A DNA stretch of 64,000 bases from Fulvimonas soli (GTDB taxonomy: Bacteria > Pseudomonadota > Gammaproteobacteria > Xanthomonadales > Rhodanobacteraceae): NCBI RefSeq assembly GCF_003148905.1, contig NZ_QGHC01000001.1:1-64000 (forward strand). The letters run 5' to 3'. Made by a program: the position numbers and the translations under genes. The notes beneath the pieces are model-generated. The model had not been told where the DNA came from, made no database searches, and worked only from the letters and a program-made list of their open reading frames with translations. Positions 1 through 7,558 of this stretch are shown in pieces (the first letter of the stretch is position 1; each line of letters begins with the position of its first letter).

Positions 1-27
1 CTGTTCTTCAGAAAAGCGCTTCTTCAC
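1..27 (-). CDS. IS3-family transposase OrfA, first 9 codons only
   Basis: Partial gene running off the window. It starts at GTG (positions 27-25) and reads MKKRFSEEQ. In this family OrfA is the helix-turn-helix DNA-binding half, and OrfB, joined by -1 frameshifting, supplies the DDE catalytic domain. Only the N-terminal tip is visible, so activity cannot be judged. The start is supported by GAAGGAG about 8 nt upstream. Confidence 0.65.
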
Positions 28-97
28 GTCCAATCTCCTTCGGATGGGGGATTGGACTCCAAACCGCTGTGCTACTCAAAGGCGGGGGGACGTCGGG
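1..97 (-). mobile_element. End of an IS3-family insertion sequence, cut by the window edge
   Basis: Seen: on the minus strand the first 27 bases encode MKKRFSEEQ, the usual opening of OrfA in IS3-family (IS407/IS511-like) transposases. A GAAGGAG ribosome site precedes its GTG start, and about 70 nt of non-coding end sequence with a C-rich tip follows toward position 97. The outer boundary is inferred from where the neighbouring reading frame is lost (positions 76-97); the exact terminal repeat and target duplication cannot be set without the other end. The rest of the element lies left of the window. Confidence 0.65.
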
Positions 98-429
98 ATC
101 TCGGTATGGTATGCTTTGAATTCATGCGGTTTCCTCTCTAGAAAGTTACCAACCGCATCCGCCGCCAGCGTCGTAATATTCCCCCATGGGTTCTGCAATA
201 TCCCAGTCGGCACTGCCGTATCCACTGGCCCAGGACGATGCTTGCCGAATGCCTCATAAGAAACTCCCTGTTTCGCTGTTGATCCCCCTGCAAATGGGCA
301 AATCTAATATTTGCACGCTTCCCTGCAAGCATAATTTCTTGCGGAAGCGCAACTAATTGAGCCGAAATATAGGCGGTGTCCTTTTCTTGCAGGGTTTTAT
401 CGTGATGGTGTGCGAAAAAACCTACAAGA
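76..429 (-). pseudogene. Unrecognised decayed gene, frameshifted and cut by the IS end
   Basis: Between bpt and the IS, two overlapping minus-strand frames both look coding. Frame A runs from about 429 to 138 and includes LQEKDTAYISAQLVALPQE and MLAGKRANIRFAHLQ. Frame B, open from 303 to 76, continues with SYEAFGKHRPGPVDTAV and NPWGNITTLAADAVGNFLE before ending at TGA inside the IS end. They join naturally across a run of five G residues (positions 284-288), which suggests a one-base frameshift. No canonical start is visible for the joined frame. Base composition is clearly more AT-rich than the rest of the window, suggesting acquired DNA. I do not recognise the family. Confidence 0.4.
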
Positions 430-1146
430 TTAGTCTGTAATGTCAGACATTGTTTTCCAGCTATCGGTAGTACGGATTTGCAACGGCCGGAAGCGCCGCT
501 TGTAGTCCATCTTCGGGTGCCCCTCGATCCAGAAGCCGAGGTACAGCCAGGGAATCGCGCGGCGGCGCGCCAGCGCCACCTGCTGCAGGATGGCGAAGGT
601 GCCCAGGCTGCGCGCCGTCTCGTCCGGGTCGTAGAAGGTGTAGACGGCCGAGAGGCCGGTGAGGCAGACGTCGGTGACCGCCACGCCGAGCAGGCGCGCG
701 CCGCGGCGGAACTCCAGGAAGATCGTGGGGCTCCACGGCGCGGTGAGGAAGCGGCGGAAGTCGCTGGCGTCGGCCTCGTCCATGCCGCCGCCGGGGTGGC
801 GGGTGCGCAGGTAGCGCTCGTACAGCGCGTGGCGCTCGGCGTTGTAGCCGGCGATGCACTCGCGCACCTCCAGGTCCGCGTTGCGGCGCAGGCAGCGGCG
901 CTGGCTGCGGTCGGGCGCGAAATGCTCGACGTCGATGCGGCAGGGCGTGCAGGCGCGGCACTGCGGGCAGTGCGGCAGGTACAGGTGCCCGCCGGCGCGG
1001 CGGAAGCCGCGCTCCAGCGCCGGGCCGTACAGGCGGTCCAGCTGCGGCGCGGCCGGGTCGATCACCAGGTTCTGCGCCGTGCGCTCGGCGTAGTAGCCGC
1101 AGGCGTGCGGCAGGGTCTGGAACAGGCGGACACGTTCGGAGCGCAT
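430..1146 (-). CDS. bpt: Aspartate/glutamate leucyltransferase (bacterial R-transferase Bpt)
   Basis: A 238-residue protein with the features of the bacterial ATE/Bpt family, which moves leucine from Leu-tRNA to N-terminal Asp or Glu of proteins and so marks them for ClpSP decay (N-degron pathway). Seen: N-terminal CGYY near residue 16, a cysteine-rich CPQCRACTPC stretch in the first third, and the C-terminal YLGFWIEGHPKMDYK block typical of the family. Length fits (about 235-250). The neighbour at 1226 is divergent. A good promoter lies directly before the ATG, with only 6 nt between the -10 box and the start codon. Confidence 0.93.
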   Translation of the reverse strand: MRSERVRLFQTLPHACGYYAERTAQNLVIDPAAPQLDRLYGPALERGFRRAGGHLYLPHCPQCRACTPCRIDVEHFAPDRSQRRCLRRNADLEVRECIAGYNAERHALYERYLRTRHPGGGMDEADASDFRRFLTAPWSPTIFLEFRRGARLLGVAVTDVCLTGLSAVYTFYDPDETARSLGTFAILQQVALARRRAIPWLYLGFWIEGHPKMDYKRRFRPLQIRTTDSWKTMSDITD

Positions 1147-1152
1147 GGCCCG

Positions 1153-1180
1153 ATTCTATGCCGGCGCCGGACCGCTTCAA
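1153..1180 (-). promoter_or_regulatory. Promoter of bpt, apparently leaderless
   Basis: On the minus strand TTGAAG (1180-1175), a 16-nt spacer and TAGAAT (1158-1153) precede the bpt ATG by 6 nt. A start point 7 nt after the -10 would fall on the A of ATG, so the transcript would have no leader and no ribosome site. No Shine-Dalgarno sequence is seen. Confidence 0.6.
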
Positions 1181-1225
1181 GCGCCGCCGGTGCTATGGTC
1201 GCGGGCGGGAAAGGGGAGGCGGCGC

Positions 1226-1795
1226 ATGGAGCTGTTCGGACACATCCGGGTGGTGATGGGGATCATCCTCAGCCTGTCGATCGCGCGGCTGCTGGCCGGG
1301 CTGGCGCGGATCGTCCAGCACCCGGGCCGCAAGCCGGTGTACTGGGTGCACCTGGGCTGGGCGCTGTCGCTGTTCCTCTCGCTGGTGCACCTGTGGTGGT
1401 GGGAGTTCCGGCTGGCGCAGCTGGCCGACTGGTCGTTCCTGCGCTACCTGTTCGTGGTCGGCTACATCACGCTGTACTACTTCCTGTGCGCGCTGCTGTT
1501 CCCCGAGCAGATGGACGAGTACGCCGGCTACCGCGACTACTTCTACTCGCGGCGGGCCTGGTTCTTCGGCGGGCTGGCGCTGGCCTATGCGCTGGACGTG
1601 GTGGATACCCTGCTCAAGGGGCGCGGCTACCTGCTCGGCTTCGGCGGCGAGTACCTGCTGCGCAACGGCGTCTACGTGGCGCTGTGCCTGCTGGCGATGC
1701 GCACGCGCAACGCGGCGTTCCACGCGGTGTTCGTGGCGGCCAACCTGGTCTACCAGGTGTCGTGGATCCTGCGGGTGTACGAGGTGATCGGCTAG
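1226..1795 (+). CDS. Hypothetical multi-pass inner-membrane protein
   Basis: A 189-residue protein of unknown function. The ATG at 1226 was chosen because GGGGAGG lies 8-10 nt upstream and the sequence before it is not membrane-like. Hydrophobic spans are visible near residues 5-25, 38-58, 68-90, 106-126 and 140-185, and it is rich in Trp, Tyr and Leu (for example HLWWWEFRLAQ). No enzyme motif is seen. It is divergent from bpt and convergent with the DUF2007 gene, so context gives no role. Confidence 0.75.
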   Translation: MELFGHIRVVMGIILSLSIARLLAGLARIVQHPGRKPVYWVHLGWALSLFLSLVHLWWWEFRLAQLADWSFLRYLFVVGYITLYYFLCALLFPEQMDEYAGYRDYFYSRRAWFFGGLALAYALDVVDTLLKGRGYLLGFGGEYLLRNGVYVALCLLAMRTRNAAFHAVFVAANLVYQVSWILRVYEVIG

Positions 1796-1805
1796 CGCGG
1801 CGGCG

Positions 1806-2198
1806 TCAGACCACGCCCATGTAGCGCAGCATCAGCAGCAGGAACGCGGCCGCCACGGCCAGCATCACGATCCGCCGCACCCGCGTGGCCACCGCCTGGC
1901 GGCGCAGCTCCGGCGGGGCGTTGCGCGCCAGCGCCAGCTCCTCGCCGTGGCGCACCACCGGCTCGATGCCCAGGCCGCGCAGCAGCTCGCGGGCGCGGGT
2001 GTAGTCGTCGGCGCGGTTGATCCACACCTGCGGCCACGCCTCGCGGTTCTCGTTGCGCCGCGCGTAGCTGAAGCGCTGGTAGCTGGGCCGGTTCCAGTTG
2101 GAGCGGTTGGTCACCGTGGTCTCGATGCCGTGCTCGGCCATCAGCGCGATCACGCGGTCGATGTTTTCCTGGCGGGGCGAGGTGTAGAGCTGGCGCAT
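1806..2198 (-). CDS. DUF2007-type small membrane-anchored protein
   Basis: A 130-residue protein. The first 80 residues resemble the DUF2007 putative signal-transducing domain, a small fold with the usual theme of coping with two inputs (MRQLYTSPRQENIDRVIALMA at the start, then VWINRADDYTRARELL). A single C-terminal membrane span lies near residues 107-126. The family is common in Xanthomonadales, often labelled pathogenicity-like, without an assigned biochemical role. It is followed 16 nt upstream in the same direction by tesB, but it has its own promoter. Confidence 0.75.
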   Translation of the reverse strand: MRQLYTSPRQENIDRVIALMAEHGIETTVTNRSNWNRPSYQRFSYARRNENREAWPQVWINRADDYTRARELLRGLGIEPVVRHGEELALARNAPPELRRQAVATRVRRIVMLAVAAAFLLLMLRYMGVV

Positions 2199-2204
2199 GG
2201 GGCG

Positions 2205-2210
2205 ATTGTA
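2205..2210 (-). promoter_or_regulatory. -10 box directly before the DUF2007 gene
   Basis: On the minus strand TACAAT (2210-2205) stands 6 nt before the ATG at 2198, the same geometry as at bpt. This predicts a leaderless transcript. It lies inside the 16-nt gap after tesB. Confidence 0.5.
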
Positions 2211-2214
2211 GCCC

Positions 2215-3081
2215 TCACTCGCCGCGCAGGCGGATCAGCCCTTCCTGCGCGGTGGAGGCCACCAGGCGGCCGCCGCGGTCGAAGATCTGCCCGCGCGCCA
2301 GGCCGCGGCCGCCCTGCGCGGTGGGGCTGTCGAAGGAGTACAGCAGCCACTCGTCCACGCGGAACGGGCGGTGGAACCACAGCGCGTGGTCCAGGCTCGC
2401 CATCTGCACGTTGTGCGTGTAGTAGGAGATGCCGTGCGGCAGCGTGGCGGTGCCGATCAGGTTGAAGTCCGAGGCGTAGGCGAGCAGCGCCCGGTGCAGC
2501 GCGGGGGAATCCTCCACCGGCGCGGCCAGGCGGAACCAGATGTGCTGGTAGGGCGGGCGCTTGACCGGGTTGAGCTTGTCCTGCGGCCACACGTCGCGGA
2601 ACTCGATCGGCGAGTCCATGCCGAGCCAGCGCTGCAGCTTCACCGGCAGCCGGGCCAGCCGCTCGGGCGGCACCGGCGGCAGCGGCTCGATGTCCTCCGG
2701 CGCGGGCACGTCCGGCATCGAGGCCTGGTGCTCGAAGCCCTTCTCCGGCACCTGGAAGGAGACCGCGCCGTTGAGGATCGGCTGGCCGTGCTGGATCGCC
2801 ACCACCCGCCGCGAGGAGAAGCTGCCGCCGTCGCGGGCGCGCTCCACGCTGTAGACGATCGGCGCGTCGATGTCGCCGGCGCGCAGGAAGTAGGCGTGCA
2901 ACGAGTGCGCCTCGCGGGCCGGGTCCACCGTCTGCTGCGCGGCGGACAGCGCCTGCCCGAGCACCTGGCCGCCGAACACGAAGCGCGTGCCGATGTCGCG
3001 GCTCTGGCCGCGGAACAGGTTGTCTTCCAGCCGCTCCAGCTGCAGCAGGTCGACCAGCTCGCTGACGTGGGCTTCGCGCAT
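2215..3081 (-). CDS. tesB: Acyl-CoA thioesterase II
   Basis: A 288-residue double hot-dog thioesterase that releases fatty acids from medium- and long-chain acyl-CoA. Seen: the N-terminal FRGQSRDIGTRFVFGGQVLG block and RAGDIDAPIVYSVERARDGGSFSSRRV, both standard for TesB, and the C-terminal hot-dog with DHALWFHRPFRVDEWLLYS (the family's active-site Asp region) and RGLARGQIFDRGGRLVAS. Length matches E. coli TesB (286). The ATG at 3081 sits about 23 nt after a TATAAT box. Confidence 0.95.
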   Translation of the reverse strand: MREAHVSELVDLLQLERLEDNLFRGQSRDIGTRFVFGGQVLGQALSAAQQTVDPAREAHSLHAYFLRAGDIDAPIVYSVERARDGGSFSSRRVVAIQHGQPILNGAVSFQVPEKGFEHQASMPDVPAPEDIEPLPPVPPERLARLPVKLQRWLGMDSPIEFRDVWPQDKLNPVKRPPYQHIWFRLAAPVEDSPALHRALLAYASDFNLIGTATLPHGISYYTHNVQMASLDHALWFHRPFRVDEWLLYSFDSPTAQGGRGLARGQIFDRGGRLVASTAQEGLIRLRGE

Positions 3082-3110
3082 GGCGTGATCCGGGACCGAA
3101 AAGGCCGCCG

Positions 3111-3116
3111 ATTATA
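3111..3116 (-). promoter_or_regulatory. Consensus -10 box of tesB, overlapping the stop codon of the gene upstream
   Basis: On the minus strand a perfect TATAAT (3116-3111) includes the TAA stop (3114-3112) of the amidase gene. The predicted start point is near 3104, giving tesB a leader of about 20-25 nt. No convincing -35 hexamer is visible, since that position lies in GC-rich coding sequence. Confidence 0.55.
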
Positions 3117-3684
3117 GCGGCAGCGGCCCCGCGCCGATCCGCCGCAGCCCGCTGCCGGCCAGCGCGTCCTCCCACGGGAACAGCGGGCCGGGGTCGAGCT
3201 TGCGCGGCACTTCCAGCGAGGGATCGTCGCTGGCCGGCACCCGCGCGGTGTCCAGGTCCTCGTGGCCGGCGACCATCGCCAGGTTGGGGAACTCCGCGCG
3301 CAGCCGCGCCAGCAGCCCGCGCAGCGCGGCGATCTGTCCGGCGGGATAGGGCTCGCTCATGGTCTGGCGGCGCGAATCGAACCAGTCCGGGTAGCGCCCG
3401 CGGTTGACCAGCTCGATGCCGATGGAGCGCTCGTTGTGCCCGCGCACGTGGTGGGCGACGCGGGTGCCGGGCACGTAGCGCCAGACCGTGCCGTCGCGGT
3501 CGATGTAGTAGTGCCCGCTGTTGCCGGCGCCGCCGTCGTACAGCACCCGCTCGCCGTACTCGCGCGCCGTGGCCAGGTCCGGCAGCTCGGTGCAGTGGAT
3601 CACCACGAGCTCCACCGCGGCGGCCGGGCGCTCCGGCAGGCGGTCGGCGTAGGGCAGGAGGTGGTCGTGGACGAGGGGCTGCAT
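3112..3684 (-). CDS. N-acetylmuramoyl-L-alanine amidase, AmpD/PGRP fold
   Basis: A 190-residue protein with an Amidase_2 domain, which cuts the bond between N-acetylmuramic acid and L-alanine in peptidoglycan or its fragments. Seen: VVIHCTE (first zinc His), the substrate-side block GHYYIDRDGTVWRYV, HHVRGHNERSIGIELVNRG (second zinc His and catalytic Glu) and GHEDLDTARVPASDDPSLEVPRKLDPG (third zinc ligand region). There is no clear signal peptide, so it may act in the cytoplasm on recycled muropeptides like AmpD, though it is not a close AmpD match. The internal ATG at 3684 was preferred to an upstream one at 3720. Confidence 0.82.
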   Translation of the reverse strand: MQPLVHDHLLPYADRLPERPAAAVELVVIHCTELPDLATAREYGERVLYDGGAGNSGHYYIDRDGTVWRYVPGTRVAHHVRGHNERSIGIELVNRGRYPDWFDSRRQTMSEPYPAGQIAALRGLLARLRAEFPNLAMVAGHEDLDTARVPASDDPSLEVPRKLDPGPLFPWEDALAGSGLRRIGAGPLPL

Positions 3685-3765
3685 GCGGGCTCCGGCCGGA
3701 TGTTCGCGCCAGTCTCGCACGGTGGCCGGTTATCATGCGCGTCCTGCAGCACGCCCGGAGTGCCC

Positions 3766-4284
3766 ATGCGCGGCCAGATCATCCTTTCCCACGGCTCCGA
3801 CTCGGGGCCGGACGCGACCAAGGTCGGCGTGCTGGCCGAGCACGCCGAGGCACTGGGCTGGCGCGCGATCCGCCCCGACTACCGCCGCGAGGACCAGCTC
3901 GGCCACGCCGGCAGCGTGGGGCCGCGGCTGGAGAAGCTGGTCGCGGCGATCGACGCCTGCGTGGAGCCGCCGGTGCTGGTGGGCTCCAGCATGGGCGCCT
4001 TCGTCTCCGCGCTGGCCGCGCTGGAGCGCAAGGTGGCCGGGCTGTTCCTGCTCGCCACGCCGCCGGCGATTCCAGGCTGCGGGCGCGCGCTCGACCTGCC
4101 CGCCGGCGTGCCGACCCTGCTGCTGCACGGCTGGCGCGACGAGGTGTGCCCGCTCCCCGCGCTGTACGCCTTCGCCGGCGCGCGCCGGCTGCCGCTGCTG
4201 CTGCTGGACGACGACCACCGCCTGGGCGCCAGCGTGGAGGCCATCGCCGCGCAGTTCCGCCAGTTCCTCGACCCCATCGCATGA
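3766..4284 (+). CDS. Small alpha/beta hydrolase, YcgG/KANL3-like
   Basis: A 172-residue alpha/beta hydrolase. Seen: oxyanion-side SHGSDSGPDATK at the N terminus, nucleophile elbow GSSMGA (Ser near residue 71), late acid region LLHGWRDEVCP and the final His in DDDHRLGA. The compact size and first-strand motif resemble the predicted hydrolases related to dienelactone hydrolase. The substrate is unknown. The stop overlaps the start of rlmKL by four bases (ATGA), so the two genes are translationally coupled. A TATCAT box lies near 3731. Confidence 0.8.
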   Translation: MRGQIILSHGSDSGPDATKVGVLAEHAEALGWRAIRPDYRREDQLGHAGSVGPRLEKLVAAIDACVEPPVLVGSSMGAFVSALAALERKVAGLFLLATPPAIPGCGRALDLPAGVPTLLLHGWRDEVCPLPALYAFAGARRLPLLLLDDDHRLGASVEAIAAQFRQFLDPIA

Positions 4285-6467
4285 GGGCCTTCTTCGCCAC
4301 CTGTCCGAAGGGGCTGGAATACCTGCTCAAGGACGAGCTGGCCGCGCTCGGCGCCGCCGGCGTGCGCGAGGCTCTGGCCGGCGTGCATTTCGAGGGCACG
4401 CTGGAGACCGCCTACCGCGCCTGCCTGTGGTCGCGCCTGGCCAGCCGCGTGCTGCTGCCGCTGGCCGAGTTCGACGCGCCCGACGACGAGGCGCTCTACG
4501 CCGGCGTGCAGGCGGTCGACTGGGGCGCGCACCTGGCGCCGCACGGTACCCTGGCGGTGGACGCGCACGTCGCGCAGAGCCGGCTCACGCACAGCCAGTT
4601 CGTCGCCCAGCGCGCGAAGGACGCGGTGGTGGACCAGTTCCGCCAGCGCGAGGGCGCGCGCCCCGGCGTGGACACCGGGGAGCCGGACCTGCGCCTCAAC
4701 CTGCGCCTGAAGCGCGACCGCGCCACGCTGTCGATCGACCTGGCCGGCGCGCCGCTGCACCGCCGCGGCTGGCGCGAGAGGCAGGGCGAGGCGCCGCTGA
4801 AGGAGAACCTGGCCGCCGCGATGCTGCTGCGCGCGCGCTGGCCGGAGCTCTACGCGGGCGGCGGCGCGCTGCTCGACCCGATGTGCGGCTCCGGCACGAT
4901 CCTGATCGAGGCGGCGCTGATGGCCGCCGACGTCGCGCCCGGCCTGCGCCGCGAATACTTCGGCTTGCTCGGCTGGAAAGGGCACGACATCGCGCTGTGG
5001 CGCGGCCTGCTCGACGAGGCGAACCGGCGCGCCGAGCAGGGCCTGCGCGGGCTGCGCGCCTGCTTCTTCGGCAGCGACGCCGACCCGCGCATGGTGCAGA
5101 CCGCCAAGCGCAACGCGCAGGAGGCCGGCGTGGCCGGCTTCCTCACGCTGGAGCGGCACGACGCCGCGCACGCCGCGCCGCCGGCCGGCTACGCGCACGG
5201 GCTGGTGATCACCAACCCGCCCTACGGCGAGCGGCTGGGCGAGCGCGCCGAGCTGCCCGCGCTGTACCGCGCGCTCGGCGCCGCGCTGCGCGAACGCTTC
5301 GCCGGCTGGCGCGCCGCGGTGCTGGCCGGCGACGCCGAGCTGGGCCGCGCCATCGGCCTGCACGCGGACAGGCGCTACGCGCTCTACAACGGCGCGCTGG
5401 AAACCGTGCTGCTGCTGTTCGAGATCCGCCCGCAGGACGCGGCGCCGCGCGAGCGCAAGCCGCTCTCGCCCGGCGCGCAGATGCTGAAGAACCGGCTGGA
5501 AAAGACCGTGCGGCACCTGCGCAGGCGCCTGCAGCGCGAGGGCATCCACTGCTGGCGCGCCTACGACCAGGACCTGCCCGAGTACGCCGCGGCGATCGAC
5601 GTCTATGCGGCCGCCAGCGGCGATGCGTGGCTGCACGTGCAGGAGTACCGCGCCCCGGCCGAGATCCCGGCGGAGCTGGCGCGCACGCGCCTGCGCGAGA
5701 TCGTGCGCGTGGCCGGCGAGGTGTTCGCGGTGCCGCGCGGGCGCATCGCGCTGAAGACCCGCGAGCGCGGCAAGGGCGGCGCCAAGTACGGCCAGCTCGA
5801 CCAGCGCGGCGAGTTCGTCGAGGTGGAGGAGGGCGGCCTGAAGTTCCTGGTCAACCTCACCGACTATCTCGACACCGGCCTGTTCCTCGACCACCGCCTG
5901 GTGCGCGCCCGGCTGCGCGAGCTGGCGAAGGGGCGGCGCTTCCTCAACCTGTTCGCCTACACCGCCACTGCCAGCGTGTACGCGGCGGCCGGCGGCGCGC
6001 GCGACACCACCAGCGTGGACCTGTCGGCCACCTACCTGGACTGGGCCTCGCGCAACCTCGCGCTGAACGGCTTCAGCGGCGAGCGGCACCGGCTGGCGCA
6101 GGCGGACGCGCTCGATTTCCTGCGCCGGGACCGCGGCCGCTACGGGCTGGTCTACGTCGACCCGCCGACCTTCTCCAACTCCAAGCGCGCCGAGGACTTC
6201 GACGTGCAGCGCGACCACGCGGCCCTGCTGCTGGCCTGCGGCGAGCGCCTGGCCGACGACGGCGTGATCGTGTTCTCCAACAACTTCCGCCGCTTCAGGC
6301 TGGACCGCGCGGCGCTGGAGGCGCGCTTCGCCATCGAGGACTGGAGCGCGGCCAGCATCCCGTTCGACTTCGCCCGCCGCGCCGACATCCACGGCTGCTG
6401 GCTGCTGCGTCCGCACGGCGCCGCGGCGCAGGTGAATCCGTGGGATACGGCGCGGCCGAAGGCCTGA
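4281..6467 (+). CDS. rlmL: Bifunctional 23S rRNA methyltransferase RlmKL (m2G2445 and m7G2069)
   Basis: A 728-residue fusion protein, E. coli RlmL being 702. Domains in order: an N-terminal THUMP region (about residues 45-155); the RlmL methyltransferase, with SAM loop DPMCGSGT near residue 199 and catalytic NPPYGERLG near residue 311; and the C-terminal RlmK methyltransferase, with LFAYTATASVYAAAGGA as its SAM loop and DPPTFSNSK near residue 627. It modifies G2445 and G2069 in the peptidyl-transferase region of 23S rRNA. All key motifs are intact. It is coupled to the hydrolase upstream. Confidence 0.95.
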   Translation: MRAFFATCPKGLEYLLKDELAALGAAGVREALAGVHFEGTLETAYRACLWSRLASRVLLPLAEFDAPDDEALYAGVQAVDWGAHLAPHGTLAVDAHVAQSRLTHSQFVAQRAKDAVVDQFRQREGARPGVDTGEPDLRLNLRLKRDRATLSIDLAGAPLHRRGWRERQGEAPLKENLAAAMLLRARWPELYAGGGALLDPMCGSGTILIEAALMAADVAPGLRREYFGLLGWKGHDIALWRGLLDEANRRAEQGLRGLRACFFGSDADPRMVQTAKRNAQEAGVAGFLTLERHDAAHAAPPAGYAHGLVITNPPYGERLGERAELPALYRALGAALRERFAGWRAAVLAGDAELGRAIGLHADRRYALYNGALETVLLLFEIRPQDAAPRERKPLSPGAQMLKNRLEKTVRHLRRRLQREGIHCWRAYDQDLPEYAAAIDVYAAASGDAWLHVQEYRAPAEIPAELARTRLREIVRVAGEVFAVPRGRIALKTRERGKGGAKYGQLDQRGEFVEVEEGGLKFLVNLTDYLDTGLFLDHRLVRARLRELAKGRRFLNLFAYTATASVYAAAGGARDTTSVDLSATYLDWASRNLALNGFSGERHRLAQADALDFLRRDRGRYGLVYVDPPTFSNSKRAEDFDVQRDHAALLLACGERLADDGVIVFSNNFRRFRLDRAALEARFAIEDWSAASIPFDFARRADIHGCWLLRPHGAAAQVNPWDTARPKA

Positions 6468-6533
6468 AATCCTTCAGTCCGGATTAAGTGCGCCGGGCCG
6501 AGGATTCACCCCATCTCGACGGAGGTGCCTGTC

Positions 6534-6905
6534 ATGAGCAAGCGTTTGAACGGCAAATCGCGGCTGGCGGCGGTGGGCCTGGTGACGGCGGCGGTGCTGG
6601 CCGCGCCGCTGGGCGCCTCGGCGCACGGCTGGGGCCACGGCGGCTACTACCGTCCGGCCTACCACGGCTACTACCACCATGGCGGCTACTGGAGCGGCGG
6701 CCGCTGGATCGCCGGCGCGATCGTCACCGGCGCGGTGGCCGGCCTGGTGGCCGACGCGGTGCGCCCGGCGCCGGTCTACTACGCGCCGCCGCCCGCCACG
6801 GTGATCTACGAGCGGCCGGTGGTCACCCGCCGGGTGGTCGAGACCCGCACCGTGGTCTACGACGACCCGTACCAGACGCGCTACATCCGCGACGACGGCT
6901 ATTGA
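6534..6905 (+). CDS. Small secreted Gly/Tyr/His-rich protein
   Basis: A 123-residue exported protein. The ATG at 6534 was chosen because GGAGG (6521-6525) lies 8 nt upstream; an upstream GTG at 6525 would overlap the ribosome site. Signal peptide of about residues 1-30 ending GASAHG, then a Gly-Tyr-His-rich patch (GHGGYYRPAYHGYYHHGG), a hydrophobic glycine-zipper-like span (IAGAIVTGAVAGLVADAV) and a Val/Tyr-rich tail. The pattern is common in outer-membrane or periplasmic glycine-zipper proteins; function unknown. It ends at a strong terminator. Confidence 0.8.
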   Translation: MSKRLNGKSRLAAVGLVTAAVLAAPLGASAHGWGHGGYYRPAYHGYYHHGGYWSGGRWIAGAIVTGAVAGLVADAVRPAPVYYAPPPATVIYERPVVTRRVVETRTVVYDDPYQTRYIRDDGY

Positions 6906-6925
6906 TCGCCGGTTGCGGCGTCAAG

Positions 6926-6958
6926 AAAGAGCCCGGCTCCAGGCCGGGCTCTTTTTTT
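6926..6958. terminator. Rho-independent terminator, usable from both strands
   Basis: A 12-bp stem (6926-6937 with 6943-6954) around a 5-nt loop, core GAGCCCGGC/GCCGGGCTC, followed by a T run (6952-6958) on the plus strand and preceded by an A-rich stretch that serves the minus strand. It lies between two convergent genes. Confidence 0.9.
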
Positions 6959-6974
6959 GGCAGGGAGGAAGGCG

Positions 6975-7412
6975 TCACGGCCTGGTCGGCTGGTCGGCGC
7001 CGCTGCCGTGGCGCATCGCCTTCCTGCTCAGGCGGACGAACTCGTCCTTGTCGATCGCCCGCACCGACTGCAGGGCGCAGGGCGGCTGGTTCCGCGAGCG
7101 GACGGTCTCGCCCGGCTCGCCGCAGATGCGGTTCTCGCCCACCGCGAGATTGGAGTTGCTGGCGCGGAACAGCAGCCCGCTGGGGCCGAGGCCCAGGCGC
7201 GGGCAGGCGCCCTGCATGGTCACCAGGAAGTGCTTGGGGCCGGTGCGCACCACCGCGTGGCGCCCGTCGACGATGTACCACTCGTTGATCTCGTTGATGC
7301 GCGGGCAGTCGGCCACCGGGCGCAGCGGCTCGTGGGCGGCGATCTTTTGCGGCGCGGCGTGCAGGCCGCCGCCGGCCAGGGCCAGCGCGAGCAGGGGAAG
7401 CAGCTTCTTCAT
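6975..7412 (-). CDS. Exported DUF6491-type protein
   Basis: A 145-residue protein with a clear signal peptide (MKKLLPLLALALAGGGLHAA). The mature part carries CPRINEINEWYIVDGRHAVVR near residues 36-56 and further cysteines at CPRLGLGPSG, ICGEPGE and PPCALQ, so it probably forms disulfide bonds in the periplasm. The pattern fits the DUF6491 family found in Xanthomonadales and related groups; the role is unknown. A TATCAT box lies on the minus strand at 7469-7464, about 50 nt before the start. It converges with the Gly-rich protein across the shared terminator. Confidence 0.78.
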   Translation of the reverse strand: MKKLLPLLALALAGGGLHAAPQKIAAHEPLRPVADCPRINEINEWYIVDGRHAVVRTGPKHFLVTMQGACPRLGLGPSGLLFRASNSNLAVGENRICGEPGETVRSRNQPPCALQSVRAIDKDEFVRLSRKAMRHGSGADQPTRP

Positions 7413-7558
7413 GGCGTAACCTCACGACTTGCCGGAACGTGGATGGGAGACCGCGGTGCGGCGATGATACGCCGGCGGCCGCCGCCGTCCGTATCACGGG
7501 ATGTGAACGCGCGATGCGGCATGGTGGACGACGCCCCCGGCCACCGAAGCGCCCATCG

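Noticed and set aside
478-1824. Long plus-strand ORF of 448 codons opposite bpt
   Set aside because: Shadow of bpt and the membrane protein: Arg/Ala/Gly-rich translation, no recognised motif, typical antisense artefact of high-GC coding DNA.
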